Part shown: positions 17,022 to 25,986 of the stretch, piece by piece | Numbering within the stretch: position 1 is the first letter of the stretch | Layout of the letters: each line of letters opens with the position of its first letter | NCBI RefSeq assembly: GCF_902859935.1 | Contig: NZ_CADIKI010000019.1 | Location: 102,521 to 166,520 of the forward strand | Direction: 5' to 3' | DNA: 64,000 nucleotides | From: Paraburkholderia fynbosensis | GTDB taxonomy: Bacteria > Pseudomonadota > Gammaproteobacteria > Burkholderiales > Burkholderiaceae | Notes under the pieces: generated by a model | Told to the model about the DNA's origin: nothing | Database searches by the model: none | Seen by the model: the letters and a program-made list of their open reading frames with translations, nothing else | Translations under genes and position numbers: made by a program

Positions 17022-17615
17022 ATGACCAACAAACCCGCCCCTACCGAAGTTGCCATTCACGAGCTGATTGCGGGCCGCTGGAGCCCGCGCGCGTATTCGA
17101 GCGAGCCGGTGAGTCGCGAGCATTTGCGCTCCGTGCTCGAAGCGGCGCGCTGGGCGCCGTCTGCCTACAACGCGCAACCGTGGCGTTTTCTCGTCTTCGA
17201 TCGCAGTGTCGATGAAGTTTCGTTCAAGCAGGCTTTCGCGACGCTGGTGCCGTTCAATCAGGGCTGGAATTCGCGCGCGCCGGTGCTGATCGCCGTGACC
17301 ACGCACACGCTGACCAACAAGGGTGAAGTGAACCGCTGCGCCGCGTACGATGCCGGTTCCGCCGCCATGGCGCTGGTGTTGCAGGCACATGCGCTCGGGC
17401 TGGCCGCGCATCAGATGAGCGGCTTCGATCCTAACGCGTTCCGCACGACATTCGCGTTGCCGAACGACGTCGACGTGATCGCGATCATTTCGCTCGGCCA
17501 TTACGGCGAAGTCGACAAGCTCGATCCGGTGCTGCGCGAGCGCGAGAAATCGGTGCGTCAGCGTCTGCCGCTGGCCGACGTCGCCTACGGCGGCGGCTGG
17601 AAGAAGGCTCTGTGA
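17022..17615 (+). CDS. Nitroreductase family protein
   Basis: This 197-aa protein belongs to the FMN-dependent nitroreductase superfamily. The family N-terminal signature is clear: IAGRWSPRAYSSEPVSREHL followed by EAARWAPSAYNAQPWRF, which binds FMN phosphate and the isoalloxazine ring. The C-terminal FMN segment is IAIISLGHYGEVDKL. Such enzymes reduce nitro groups, quinones or enones with NAD(P)H; the natural substrate here is unknown. I chose ATG 17022, after GAGAGAAG, over the in-frame ATG 16998. It is convergent with the next MFS gene. Confidence 0.9.
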   Translation: MTNKPAPTEVAIHELIAGRWSPRAYSSEPVSREHLRSVLEAARWAPSAYNAQPWRFLVFDRSVDEVSFKQAFATLVPFNQGWNSRAPVLIAVTTHTLTNKGEVNRCAAYDAGSAAMALVLQAHALGLAAHQMSGFDPNAFRTTFALPNDVDVIAIISLGHYGEVDKLDPVLREREKSVRQRLPLADVAYGGGWKKAL

Positions 17616-17668
17616 GCGGTTCACCGCGCTAGATGCGAAAAAAGCGCGCGGCACCGTTCGCGCGTTGT

Positions 17669-19144
17669 TTATTCCACTTCGTCCGGGACGCTCGAGAGCG
17701 GCGTCGCCACATGTTCGAGCGATTTCCGCTCCGCGTCTACGCCCCAGATCGCCGCCGCCACGGCCGCCACGAGCATCAGCCCCGATCCCACCAGGTAGCC
17801 CGAGAATACTGCGCTGCGCTGATGCGTGTCGATCAGTCTCCCGAAGAACGCCGGGCCGATGATGCCGCCGAGCGCCGTGCCGAACGCGTAGAAGACTGCA
17901 ATCGCCAGCGCGCGGATTTCTAGCGGGAACGATTCGCTGACCGTCAAATACGCCGAACTCGCCGCTGCCGACGCGAAGAAGAAAATCACCATCCAGGCAA
18001 TCGTCTGCGTGACGACGGTGAGCAACTGCTGCTCGAACAGATACCCGCTCAGCGTCAGCAGAATTGCGGACATGCCGTAAGTCGCCGCGATCATCTTGCG
18101 CCGCCCGATCACGTCGAAAAGCCGTCCGAGCAGCAACGGTCCGAGAAAGTTGCCGAGCGCGAAGGGCAGCAGATACCAGCCGATGTGGTCGCCCGGCACC
18201 TGGTAAAAGTCGGTGAGCACGAGCGCGTAAGTGAAGAAAATCGCGTTGTAGAAGAACGCCTGCGCGGTCATCAACGTGAGGCCGACCAGCGCGCGGCGGC
18301 GGTGCACGTTGAAGAGCGTATGGAACACCTCGCGCAACGGCGTATGCGCACGGGCGCGCAGCCGCAGACGGGTGAGCTGCTCGTCGGAGAGCGCGTGACC
18401 TTCGTCGCGAAAACGCCCTTCGATGCCTTCGACGATCGAGCGCGCGTCGGGCTCGTCGCCGTGCGTCAACAGCCAGCGCGGGCTTTCGGGCACCCAGATG
18501 CGCATTGGCAGGATCACCAGGGCGAGCACGGCGCCGATGAAGAAGCAGGCGCGCCAGCCCCAGTCGGCCGGCAGCAGGTGAGGATCGAGCAGCACCAGCG
18601 AGCCGGCCGCGCCGAGCCCGGCGCCGACCCAGAACGTGCCGTTGATGCCCAGATCGGTCCAGCCTCGCACCCGCGCCGGGGTGAATTCCTGGATCGTCGA
18701 GTTGATCGCCGTGTATTCGCCGCCGATCCCCGCGCCGGTCAGGAAGCGAAACAGCATGAAGCTGGCCAGATTCCACGAAAGCGCGGTCGCCGCCGTCGCG
18801 GCCAGATAGACGGCGAGCGTGATGAAAAACAGCTTGCGGCGGCCGAGCCGGTCGGTCAGCCAGCCGAAACCCAGCGCCCCGAGCACTGCGCCGGCGATAT
18901 ATGCGCTGCCTGCCAGGCCCACGTCGGCGTTGGAAAAGCGCAGTGACGGACTGGACTTCAGCGCGCTCGCGACGGCGCCCGCCAAGGTCACTTCGAGGCC
19001 GTCGAGCAGCCACGTGACACCCAGCGCCACCACGATCAGTGAATGAAAGCGGCCCCACGGCAGCCGGTCCAGCCGCGAGGGCAGGTCCGTTTCGATCAGC
19101 GTGGCGTTTTTCTCGTGAACAGCGGCAGTCGGCGGCGCGCTCAT
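17669..19144 (-). CDS. MFS sugar-porter-type transporter
   Basis: This 491-aa carrier has the hallmarks of the sugar porter branch of the MFS: GWLTDRLGRRKLF in loop 2-3, and later GRLFDVIGRRKM in the second half, each a copy of the family DxxGRR motif. The glutamate-containing PESPRWLL segment after helix 6 is also typical. Twelve membrane spans are expected. Substrates of such proteins include sugars, aromatic acids and niacin, so none can be assigned. GAGGAGA precedes ATG 19144. It is divergent from the Hsp70-like gene. Confidence 0.9.
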   Translation of the reverse strand: MSAPPTAAVHEKNATLIETDLPSRLDRLPWGRFHSLIVVALGVTWLLDGLEVTLAGAVASALKSSPSLRFSNADVGLAGSAYIAGAVLGALGFGWLTDRLGRRKLFFITLAVYLAATAATALSWNLASFMLFRFLTGAGIGGEYTAINSTIQEFTPARVRGWTDLGINGTFWVGAGLGAAGSLVLLDPHLLPADWGWRACFFIGAVLALVILPMRIWVPESPRWLLTHGDEPDARSIVEGIEGRFRDEGHALSDEQLTRLRLRARAHTPLREVFHTLFNVHRRRALVGLTLMTAQAFFYNAIFFTYALVLTDFYQVPGDHIGWYLLPFALGNFLGPLLLGRLFDVIGRRKMIAATYGMSAILLTLSGYLFEQQLLTVVTQTIAWMVIFFFASAAASSAYLTVSESFPLEIRALAIAVFYAFGTALGGIIGPAFFGRLIDTHQRSAVFSGYLVGSGLMLVAAVAAAIWGVDAERKSLEHVATPLSSVPDEVE

Positions 19145-19203
19145 TGCTTGACGTCTCCTCAATCCGAAAATTTGGCGGCGTATCCTGTCGAAAAGAGCAA
19201 TAT

Positions 19204-19219
19204 TCGTTCCGTCGAACGA
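19204..19219. repeat. Short inverted repeat in a divergent promoter region
   Basis: TCGTTC-CGTC-GAACGA is a perfect 6-bp dyad between the divergent MFS and Hsp70-like genes. It could be an operator; no known consensus is matched with confidence. Confidence 0.35.
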
Positions 19220-19321
19220 TCTTTTGCCTTATAGCGGCCGGTTCGAAAGCGTTAGTTGATGCTAGCCGAGTTTTCGTGTTACAAAGCCGCTCCCCTTTCT
19301 GTCCGCGCCAGCTGAGCGGCG

Positions 19322-20581
19322 ATGCCTGCCATGAACTATTGCGCGATTGACTTCGGTACTTCCAACTCGGCCGTGGCCGTGCCTGACGGCGCTTTGCTCA
19401 AGCTCGCGCCGGTCGAAGACGCCTACACGACGCTGCCCACTGCCGTCTTTTTCAACACCGACGAAGACACGCGCGAATTCGGGCGGGCGGCGCTGGCGGC
19501 ATACATCGACGGCTTCGATGGTCGGCTGATGCGCTCGATGAAAAGCATTCTCGGCTCGCCGCTCGCCGAAAACTCGACGGATCTGGGCGACGGCTCCGCG
19601 ATCAAGTACACGGACGTGATCGCGATTTTCGTCGATCACCTCAAGCGCTCGGCCGAAAAGAGCACCGGCGGCGCGATCGATCGCGCGGTGCTGGGCCGCC
19701 CGGTGTTTTTCGTCGACGACGATCCACGCGCCGACCAGATGGCGCAGCAGCAGCTCGAAGCCGCCGCGCGCTCGGTCGGCTTGCGGGAAATTCACTTTCA
19801 GTATGAGCCGATCGCGGCCGCATTCGACTACGAATCGCATCTGACGGAGGAGGGGCTCGTGCTGGTGGCCGACATCGGCGGCGGCACGTCGGACTTTTCG
19901 CTGGTGCGGGTCGGACCGGAACGGATGAAGCGCGTCGAGCGCAAGGGCGACGTGCTGGCGCACCACGGCGTACACGTTGCGGGCACGGACTTCGACCGCC
20001 GCGTCGAACTGGCGACGATCCTCCGCGAACTCGGCTATCAGTCGCTCGATCCGGAAGGGCGCGAGATCCCAAACCGTATCTACTTCGATCTGGCGACCTG
20101 GCACTTGATCAACACGGTCTACGCGCCGAAGCGGGTCAGCGAACTCGCGCTGATGCGGCACCTGTTTACCCAAACCAAGCACCACGACCGCCTGATGCGC
20201 GTCGTTGAGCGCCGCCTGGGGCACGCGCTGGCGGCCCATGCGGAAGAGGCGAAGATCGGCGTGGCGGCGGGCGGCGAGACCGTCATCGATCTCGACGAAG
20301 TGGAAGACGACCTGCGCCTCGCCTTCGACGAAGCCCAACTCATCAAAGCCGGCCAGGATGAGACGCAACGCATCGTGCAGGCGGCGCGCGATACGGTCCA
20401 GGCGGCCGGCGTCGCGCCGCGCGACGTCAGCGCAGTGTATTTCACGGGCGGCTCGACCGGGCTCGCATTTCTATCGGGCGCATTGGCGGCCGCATTTCCG
20501 GATGCGAAAGCGGTATTCGGCGATCGACTCGCCAGCGTTGCAACGGGACTCGGTATTCATGCCCGGCGTCTGTTCGGATAA
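19322..20581 (+). CDS. yegD: Hsp70-like chaperone/ATPase, YegD family
   Basis: This 419-aa protein is a short Hsp70-family member like E. coli YegD. It has the actin/Hsp70 ATPase motifs: phosphate 1 DFGTSNSAVAV (residues 9-19), phosphate 2 VADIGGGTSDFSL, and the adenosine motif YFTGGSTGLAFL near the C-terminus. The substrate-binding and lid domains of DnaK are absent, so classical chaperone activity is doubtful. The start could also be the ATG at 19331. It converges on a cold-shock gene through a shared terminator. Confidence 0.9.
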   Translation: MPAMNYCAIDFGTSNSAVAVPDGALLKLAPVEDAYTTLPTAVFFNTDEDTREFGRAALAAYIDGFDGRLMRSMKSILGSPLAENSTDLGDGSAIKYTDVIAIFVDHLKRSAEKSTGGAIDRAVLGRPVFFVDDDPRADQMAQQQLEAAARSVGLREIHFQYEPIAAAFDYESHLTEEGLVLVADIGGGTSDFSLVRVGPERMKRVERKGDVLAHHGVHVAGTDFDRRVELATILRELGYQSLDPEGREIPNRIYFDLATWHLINTVYAPKRVSELALMRHLFTQTKHHDRLMRVVERRLGHALAAHAEEAKIGVAAGGETVIDLDEVEDDLRLAFDEAQLIKAGQDETQRIVQAARDTVQAAGVAPRDVSAVYFTGGSTGLAFLSGALAAAFPDAKAVFGDRLASVATGLGIHARRLFG

Positions 20582-20643
20582 CCAACAAACTAATCCCTCG
20601 CATACTGCGAAGATAATCAGCGCATTCAGTTGCGATGGATATA

Positions 20644-20671
20644 AAAAAACCCCGCCGAGGCGGGGTTTTTT
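20644..20671. terminator. Bidirectional rho-independent terminator
   Basis: A6-CCCCGC-CGAG-GCGGGG-T6 forms a 12-bp stem with a tetraloop. It serves both the Hsp70-like gene and convergent cspA. Confidence 0.9.
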
Positions 20672-20694
20672 GCGTCCAGAAGGAAGCGTGTCGC

Positions 20695-20898
20695 TTACAC
20701 CGGCTTGATGTTAGCGGCTTGCTTGCCCTTCGGGCCCGTCTTCACTTCAAACGTAACCTTTTGGTTTTCTTGCAGCGTCTTGAAGCCTTCCGTGCGGATT
20801 TCCGAGAAATGCGCGAACAGATCTTCGCCACCGCCGTCCGGCGTGATGAAGCCAAAGCCCTTTGCGTCATTGAACCACTTGACGGTACCGGTTTCCAT
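20695..20898 (-). CDS. cspA: Cold-shock protein, CspA family
   Basis: This 67-aa protein is a single cold-shock domain that binds single-stranded nucleic acid and acts as an RNA chaperone. The nucleic-acid motifs are RNP1 KGFGFITP and RNP2 DLFAHFSEI. The length and the start METGTVKWFNDAKGFGFI are those of the common proteobacterial form. AGGA lies before ATG 20898. A good promoter is found about 140 bp upstream, giving the long leader typical of csp mRNAs. Which paralogue it is cannot be decided. Confidence 0.95.
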   Translation of the reverse strand: METGTVKWFNDAKGFGFITPDGGGEDLFAHFSEIRTEGFKTLQENQKVTFEVKTGPKGKQAANIKPV

Positions 20899-21045
20899 AT
20901 TACTTGTTCCTAAAGATGGTGAATAAGGCCGAAGCCCAGAGGGTGCATGAAAATCAAGGAAGGGGGTAATGGGACCAACCGGAGTACCGTTGATGGGCGA
21001 ACTACGAAAGACCAATTCACTCGCCGCTTGAAATCCTGCCCGAAC

Positions 21046-21074
21046 GTTATACGGGCATTTCCAGATAAGGTCAA
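21046..21074 (-). promoter_or_regulatory. Sigma70-type promoter for cspA
   Basis: On the minus strand TTGACC, a 17-bp spacer and TATAAC are close to consensus. Transcription from about 21039 would give a leader of about 140 nt before the cspA ATG. Confidence 0.65.
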
Positions 21075-21190
21075 CAGTGTCGTCGAATCTTTTGCAGTAT
21101 TTAGCGAGTAGGCGCAGTTTGTGCTTACAAAGCTTTCTGCCGCCTCGATCTTTTTGCCAGGGAGAACCCTTAGTTTCGCTGCATCAGGTC

Positions 21191-21230
21191 GGTGCAACCG
21201 TTAAACTACGCGCCGCGCGTCGGTTGCACC
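21191..21230 (+). repeat. Perfect 10-bp inverted repeat in the permease leader
   Basis: GGTGCAACCG (21191-21200) and CGGTTGCACC (21221-21230) pair perfectly around a 20-nt loop that is itself GC-rich and partly self-complementary. It lies 100 bp before the APC permease start and has no T tract, so it is a candidate operator or RNA regulatory hairpin. Confidence 0.55.
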
Positions 21231-21329
21231 TGTCAGGACGGGTCCGCCGCGCATGCATGCGCGTCACCCGTCTCCAGCGCCACAAGCGATGTCACGCGGT
21301 GCCGACATGGTTCTGATACAGGAGAAGAC

Positions 21330-22925
21330 GTGAAAAGTTCTATACAACGGAACATCGGGCCGTTCGCACTACTGCTGACCGGCTTGGGCTCGATCATCGG
21401 ATCGGGCTGGCTGTTCGGCGCATGGAAAGCCGCCAAAATTGCCGGTCCCGCTGCCATTTGTGCCTGGGTCATCGGCGCAGTCGTGATTCTCGCGATTGCC
21501 CTGACTTACGCGGAACTCGGTGCGATGTTTCCGGAATCCGGCGGTATGGTGCGCTACGCGCGCTATTCGCACGGTGCGCTGGTCGGTTTTATCAGCGCGT
21601 GGGCCAACTGGATTGCGATCGTTTCGGTGATTCCGATCGAAGCCGAGGCATCCATTCAATATATGAGCACGTGGCCCTATGCGTGGGCGCATGCGCTCTT
21701 CGTCGACGGCTCGTTAACCACTAACGGGTTATTGCTGTCCGCCGGCCTCGTGATCATCTACTTCCTGCTGAACTACTGGGGCGTCAAACTGTTCGCGCGC
21801 GCCAATTCGGCGATCACGATCTTCAAGTTCCTGATTCCCGGCGCGACGATCCTTGGCTTGATGCTGACCGGCTTTCACAAGGAAAACTTCGGCGAAACAA
21901 GCACGTTCGCGCCGTACGGCTGGTCGTCGGTGCTGACGGCGGTCGCGACGAGCGGCATCGTGTTCGCGTTCAACGGTTTCCAGAGCCCGATCAACCTCGC
22001 TGGCGAAGCACGCAATCCGGCCAAGAGCGTGCCGTTCGCGGTGATCGGCTCGATCCTGCTGGCGCTGGTGATCTACGTGCTGTTGCAGATCGCGTATATC
22101 GGCGCGGTGAACCCGAGCGACGTCATGAAGGGCTGGAGCCACTTCAACTTCGCGTCGCCGTTCGCCGAACTCGCGATCGCGCTGAACCTGAACTGGCTGG
22201 CGATCCTGCTGTACGTGGATGCTTTCGTCAGCCCGAGCGGCACCGGTACCACCTATATGGCGACCACCACCCGCATGATTTACGCGATGGAGCGCAACAA
22301 CACGATGCCGAAGATGTTCGGCAACGTGCACCCGTTCTATGGCGTGCCGCGTCAGGCGATGTGGTTCAACCTGTTCGTGTCGTTCATTTTCCTGTTCTTC
22401 TTCCGCGGCTGGAGCTCGCTGGCGGCGGTGATTTCGGTCGCCACGGTAATCTCGTACCTGACGGGCCCGATCAGCCTGATGGCGCTGCGCCGCGCGGCGA
22501 CGGACCTCGAGCGTCCGCTGCACATCGCCGGCATGAAGGTGATCGCGCCGTTCGCGTTCGTGTGTGCGTCGCTGATCCTTTACTGGGCCAAATGGCCGCT
22601 CACCGGCGAAATCATTCTGCTGATGGTCGTCGCGTTGCCGGTGTACTTCTACTTCCAGGCGAAGTCGGGTTTTGCCGGCTGGGGCCGCGATCTGAAGGCG
22701 GCATGGTGGCTGGTCGCCTACCTGCCGATCATGGCGGTTCTGTCGCTGATCGGCAGCAAGGAGTTCGGCGGTTTCGGCATCCTGCCGTACGGCTGGGACA
22801 TGCTGGTGGTGATCGCGTTCTCGCTGGTGTTCTACTACTGGGGCGTGAATAGCGGCTACCGGTCGGAGTATCTGGAAGAGCGTCAGACTCACGACGAAGT
22901 GCTCGAAGGCATGGGCGCGCACTAA
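21330..22925 (+). CDS. APC family amino acid permease
   Basis: This 531-aa inner-membrane protein is an amino acid-polyamine-organocation transporter. The N-terminal signature LLTGLGSIIGSGWLFG matches helix 1 of the family, where the GSG kink binds the substrate. About 14 hydrophobic segments are visible, more than the basic 12 and similar to the AspT/YveA-like branch. The substrate is not known. The start is GTG 21330 after a strong AGGAGAAG; an upstream extension of the frame runs through a structured leader. A strong terminator follows. Confidence 0.88.
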   Translation: MKSSIQRNIGPFALLLTGLGSIIGSGWLFGAWKAAKIAGPAAICAWVIGAVVILAIALTYAELGAMFPESGGMVRYARYSHGALVGFISAWANWIAIVSVIPIEAEASIQYMSTWPYAWAHALFVDGSLTTNGLLLSAGLVIIYFLLNYWGVKLFARANSAITIFKFLIPGATILGLMLTGFHKENFGETSTFAPYGWSSVLTAVATSGIVFAFNGFQSPINLAGEARNPAKSVPFAVIGSILLALVIYVLLQIAYIGAVNPSDVMKGWSHFNFASPFAELAIALNLNWLAILLYVDAFVSPSGTGTTYMATTTRMIYAMERNNTMPKMFGNVHPFYGVPRQAMWFNLFVSFIFLFFFRGWSSLAAVISVATVISYLTGPISLMALRRAATDLERPLHIAGMKVIAPFAFVCASLILYWAKWPLTGEIILLMVVALPVYFYFQAKSGFAGWGRDLKAAWWLVAYLPIMAVLSLIGSKEFGGFGILPYGWDMLVVIAFSLVFYYWGVNSGYRSEYLEERQTHDEVLEGMGAH

Positions 22926-22973
22926 GCGCCGCGCTGAGCCTGTCGGCCGGGCCGCGGTTGAGTCCGGGACGAG

Positions 22974-23009
22974 AAAAAGCCCGCCTGAGTTGCTCAGGCG
23001 GGCTTTTTT
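22974..23009. terminator. Bidirectional rho-independent terminator
   Basis: A 16-bp perfect stem (22974-22989 with 22993-23008) with a TTG loop, flanked by A5 and T6. It separates the permease from the convergent dioxygenase gene. Confidence 0.9.
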
Positions 23010-23053
23010 GTTGGCTGTCGCGTGGGGGCGTTGGCTGCCTACCGGCGCCAGGC

Positions 23054-23839
23054 TCAGGCGCTGCCGAACACGTAGTTCGTCATCGCGAGCGAGCGCTGAT
23101 ATGTGCCGAGCGACTGGATGGCCAGCGAATAATCGTCGTCCGCCGCGCCCAATGCGGCGAATACGGGCAGCAGATGCTCGTCGGTCGGATGCATCAGCAC
23201 TGCGTGCGGCGCCTGGCGGCGGTAGTCGAGCAGCGCACCGACATCGTGCGCGGCGAGTTTCGTTTCGAACCAGTCCGTGAACTCGGCCACGCGCGGATCG
23301 GCATCTTCCGGGCGCGCGGAGAAATCGGCGGCGCGCAGATTGTGCGTGATCTGGCCGGAGCCGATCACCATCACACCATCGTCTTTCAACGCGCGCAGCG
23401 CACGACCTACTTGGAAATGATGTGCGGCGTCCATGTGCGGCTGGATCGACAACTGCGCGACCGGCACGTCCGCGTGCGGGAACATCAGCAGCATCGGCAC
23501 CCACGCGCCGTGGTCGAGCCCGTGCGGCTGGGTGTCCGCGAGGATACCGTTTTCGCCAAGCAGCGCGGCGGCACGGTGCGCGACATCGGGCGCGCCCGGC
23601 GCCGGGTACTGGATTTCGTACAACTGACGCGGAAAGCCGTAGAAATCGTGGATGGTTTCCGGCGTCGTCGCCGTGCTCGCCAGCGGATGTGCGGTGCCCC
23701 AGTGGGCCGACAGCATCAGTACAGCTTGCGGACGCGGCAGCTGCGCGCCTAATACGCCGAACTGCGCGGACGGCATCGAGGGATCGATCGGCAGCGTGGG
23801 CGCGCCGTGGGACAGGAAAAGCGAGGGTAGGCGGTTCAT
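23054..23839 (-). CDS. DODA-type extradiol ring-opening dioxygenase (YgiD/LigB-like)
   Basis: This 261-aa protein belongs to the LigB superfamily, class III extradiol dioxygenases; close relatives include plant DOPA 4,5-dioxygenase and E. coli YgiD. Metal-binding histidines are in the family segments LFLSHGAPT (residue 11), SAHWGTAHP and HGLDHGAWVPM; HPTDEHLLP is another conserved box. The N-terminus MNRLPSLFLSHG is typical, supporting ATG 23839, though no ribosome-binding site is evident. The natural catechol substrate is unknown. It lies 162 bp downstream of ubiX on the same strand. Confidence 0.88.
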   Translation of the reverse strand: MNRLPSLFLSHGAPTLPIDPSMPSAQFGVLGAQLPRPQAVLMLSAHWGTAHPLASTATTPETIHDFYGFPRQLYEIQYPAPGAPDVAHRAAALLGENGILADTQPHGLDHGAWVPMLLMFPHADVPVAQLSIQPHMDAAHHFQVGRALRALKDDGVMVIGSGQITHNLRAADFSARPEDADPRVAEFTDWFETKLAAHDVGALLDYRRQAPHAVLMHPTDEHLLPVFAALGAADDDYSLAIQSLGTYQRSLAMTNYVFGSA

Positions 23840-24001
23840 GGCAGCAACGCAGTCGCAGGGACACGGCGCAGAAGTGGGGTTGCTATCAATATAGGCCCGC
23901 ACCATCGTTTGATAAACGGGCGAAAAGAGAATTGATTGTGTCGCCCTTGTTATCAATTCGGGCGCGCAGCGCACCGGGCAGAAGCGGTAGGGCAGCGTCT
24001 G

Positions 24002-24601
24002 CTACTGCTGAGCGTCGCGCAATCCGGTCCACGAGGGCGACAAAGCCGGTCCGAGCGCGAACAGGTCCAGCACGCGCGCCACGGTGTGATCGACCATTTC
24101 GTCGATCGAGGCCGGTTGGTTGTAGAACGCAGGCAGCGGCGGGAAGATCACGCCGCCCATTTCGGTAACGGCCGTCATATTGCGCAGATGCGCGAGATTG
24201 AACGGCGTCTCGCGAACGAGCAACACGAGGCGGCGACGCTCCTTGAGCGTGACGTCGGCGGCGCGGGTGATCAGGTTGTCGGAAAAGCCGTGCGCGACGC
24301 TTGCGAGCGTCTTCATCGAGCAGGGGGCGACCACCATGCCGTCGGTGGCGAACGAGCCGGACGCGATGGTCGCGCCGACATCGCGCACCGAATGGACGAC
24401 ATCCGCGAGAGGATGCACGTCTTCCTTGCTCAACTGGAGTTCGTGCTGGATATTGAGCCAGCCTGCGCTCGAAATCAGCAGATGGCTCTCGACGCCGCCG
24501 AGCCTGCGCAGCGTCTCGAGCAACCGGATACCGTAGATGGCGCCGGTCGCGCCGGTGATCGCGACGATCAGCCGGCGCGGCGCCGCAGCGCGTGTTTCCA
24601 T
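24002..24601 (-). CDS. ubiX: Flavin prenyltransferase UbiX
   Basis: UbiX (199 aa) attaches dimethylallyl phosphate to FMN to make the prenylated flavin cofactor of the UbiD decarboxylase in ubiquinone synthesis. The FMN-binding segment ITGATGAIYGIRLLE begins near residue 15 and the conserved APCSMKTLASVAHG loop lies in the middle. PPLPAFYNQP is also a family box. The length is normal. It is the last gene of the hemA-prfA-prmC-grxD group, 44 bp after grxD. Confidence 0.94.
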   Translation of the reverse strand: METRAAAPRRLIVAITGATGAIYGIRLLETLRRLGGVESHLLISSAGWLNIQHELQLSKEDVHPLADVVHSVRDVGATIASGSFATDGMVVAPCSMKTLASVAHGFSDNLITRAADVTLKERRRLVLLVRETPFNLAHLRNMTAVTEMGGVIFPPLPAFYNQPASIDEMVDHTVARVLDLFALGPALSPSWTGLRDAQQ

Positions 24602-24645
24602 GACTCGCGGCGCCTTATCGGGATAAACGGAACGGCAGGGGCCGC

Positions 24646-24957
24646 TCAGGCCGCGGCGAACAGTTGCTGCAGTTCGCCCGATTCGTACATTTCCATCATG
24701 ATGTCCGAGCCGCCGATGAACTCGCCCTTCACGTAGAGCTGCGGAATGGTCGGCCAGTTCGAGAACGACTTGATGCCCTGGCGGACTTCGTCGTCTTCGA
24801 GGACGTTGACGGTCTTGAGCTCACCGACGCCGCACGCTTTCAGAATCTGGATGGCGCGACCGGAGAAGCCGCACATCGGGAACTGGGCGGTGCCCTTCAT
24901 GAAGAGGACGACGTTGTTTTCGTCGACGATTTGCTTGATGCGTTGTTGCGTATCCAT
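24646..24957 (-). CDS. grxD: Monothiol glutaredoxin, Grx4 family
   Basis: This 103-aa protein is a monothiol glutaredoxin with the CGFS active site at residues 29-32. Conserved glutathione-binding boxes follow: NWPTIPQLYVKGEFIGG and SDIMMEMYESGEL. Members bind and transfer [2Fe-2S] clusters, usually with a BolA partner, rather than acting as general reductases. It lies between prmC and ubiX on the same strand, a conserved beta-proteobacterial order. Confidence 0.97.
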   Translation of the reverse strand: MDTQQRIKQIVDENNVVLFMKGTAQFPMCGFSGRAIQILKACGVGELKTVNVLEDDEVRQGIKSFSNWPTIPQLYVKGEFIGGSDIMMEMYESGELQQLFAAA

Positions 24958-25049
24958 GACTGACCTTGCGGTTCCGTGATGTGTAGGGAATAGGCTGAAA
25001 TGATAGCGGATTTCGGTACGGCCGGCCGAGGGCCGATTTGTCGGTGCGT

Positions 25050-25979
25050 CTATTGTGAGCGTTCAGCGGGGTATTCGGGGCATGCAGGCGCCTCGCCGCC
25101 CAGCCGGCCGCCAGTAATCCGCTCGATACCGGCAAGATCCCGCTCCGAGCGCACCTGCGTGAAACCTTGCGCGCTTAGCAGCGCGCGCACGGCTTGCGCC
25201 TGATCGTAGCCGTGCTCGATCCACAAGGCGCCATGAGCGGCGAGGCGAGCGGGCGCGCCGGCGACGATGGCGCGGATCGCGCTGAGCCCGTCGGCTTCAT
25301 CGGTGAGCGCGCCGCGCGGCTCGAAACGCAAATCGCCCTCCGACAAATGTGGATCGCCGCTCGCGATATACGGCGGATTGCTGACGATCAAGTCGAAGCA
25401 CAGTGCTGGCTCGAGCGAGTCGTACCAGTCGCTTTGCCCGAGCGATACGGTGCCGCCCGGGCGTTTCGCCTCCAGCAGGCGAGCGGCGTTGCGCGTGGCC
25501 ACCGCCAGCGCTTCGGCTGAACGGTCGAGCGCCCAGACCCGCGCGTCGGGCCGCGTCGACGCAAGCGCCACGGCAATCGCGCCGGTGCCGGTGCCGAGAT
25601 CGAGCACGCGCGGCCGCGCGATGTTTTCCATCGCCGCCAGCGCGGTTTCGACCAGCAATTCGGTCTCGGGACGCGGAATCAGCACATCCGGCGTGACTTC
25701 GAAATCCAGCCCGAAAAATTCCCGCGCGCCGACCAGTTGCGCGACCGGCTCGCCGGCCACGCGCCGCGCTTGAAGTGTCAGGTAACGCTCGACGCTCGCG
25801 CTGTCGAGCGCTTCATCGCTGCGCGTGATCAATTGCGTGTGCCGCCAGCCGAGCACGTGCGTGAGCAGAATCCGCGCTTCGAGCGGCGGCAGCGGCGAGG
25901 CGCGCAGCAGTGCGGCGGGCGTGCTCGCCGTGGCCGGGGGCGCCCGGTCGGCGGGGTTGTCTGGCGTGGCGGGCATCAT
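25050..25979 (-). CDS. prmC: Peptide chain release factor N5-glutamine methyltransferase PrmC
   Basis: PrmC/HemK (309 aa) methylates the glutamine of the GGQ motif in release factors, improving termination. The N-terminal helical recognition domain covers about the first 100 residues. The SAM loop is DLGTGTGAIAVAL and the catalytic NPPY motif is in FDLIVSNPPYIAS. It lies directly downstream of prfA, its substrate gene, with only 7 bp between. Two ATG codons at the start (25979 and 25976) are equally possible. Confidence 0.96.
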   Translation of the reverse strand: MMPATPDNPADRAPPATASTPAALLRASPLPPLEARILLTHVLGWRHTQLITRSDEALDSASVERYLTLQARRVAGEPVAQLVGAREFFGLDFEVTPDVLIPRPETELLVETALAAMENIARPRVLDLGTGTGAIAVALASTRPDARVWALDRSAEALAVATRNAARLLEAKRPGGTVSLGQSDWYDSLEPALCFDLIVSNPPYIASGDPHLSEGDLRFEPRGALTDEADGLSAIRAIVAGAPARLAAHGALWIEHGYDQAQAVRALLSAQGFTQVRSERDLAGIERITGGRLGGEAPACPEYPAERSQ

Positions 25980-25986
25980 CGGCGTG

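Noticed and set aside
16962..19058. A 698-codon minus-strand frame across the nitroreductase and MFS genes
   Set aside because: It is a shifted frame of the MFS gene joined to the antisense of the nitroreductase gene; no family similarity.
21729..23864. A 711-codon minus-strand frame across the permease and dioxygenase region
   Set aside because: It is antisense to the APC permease and crosses a strong terminator; composition is the usual high-GC shadow.
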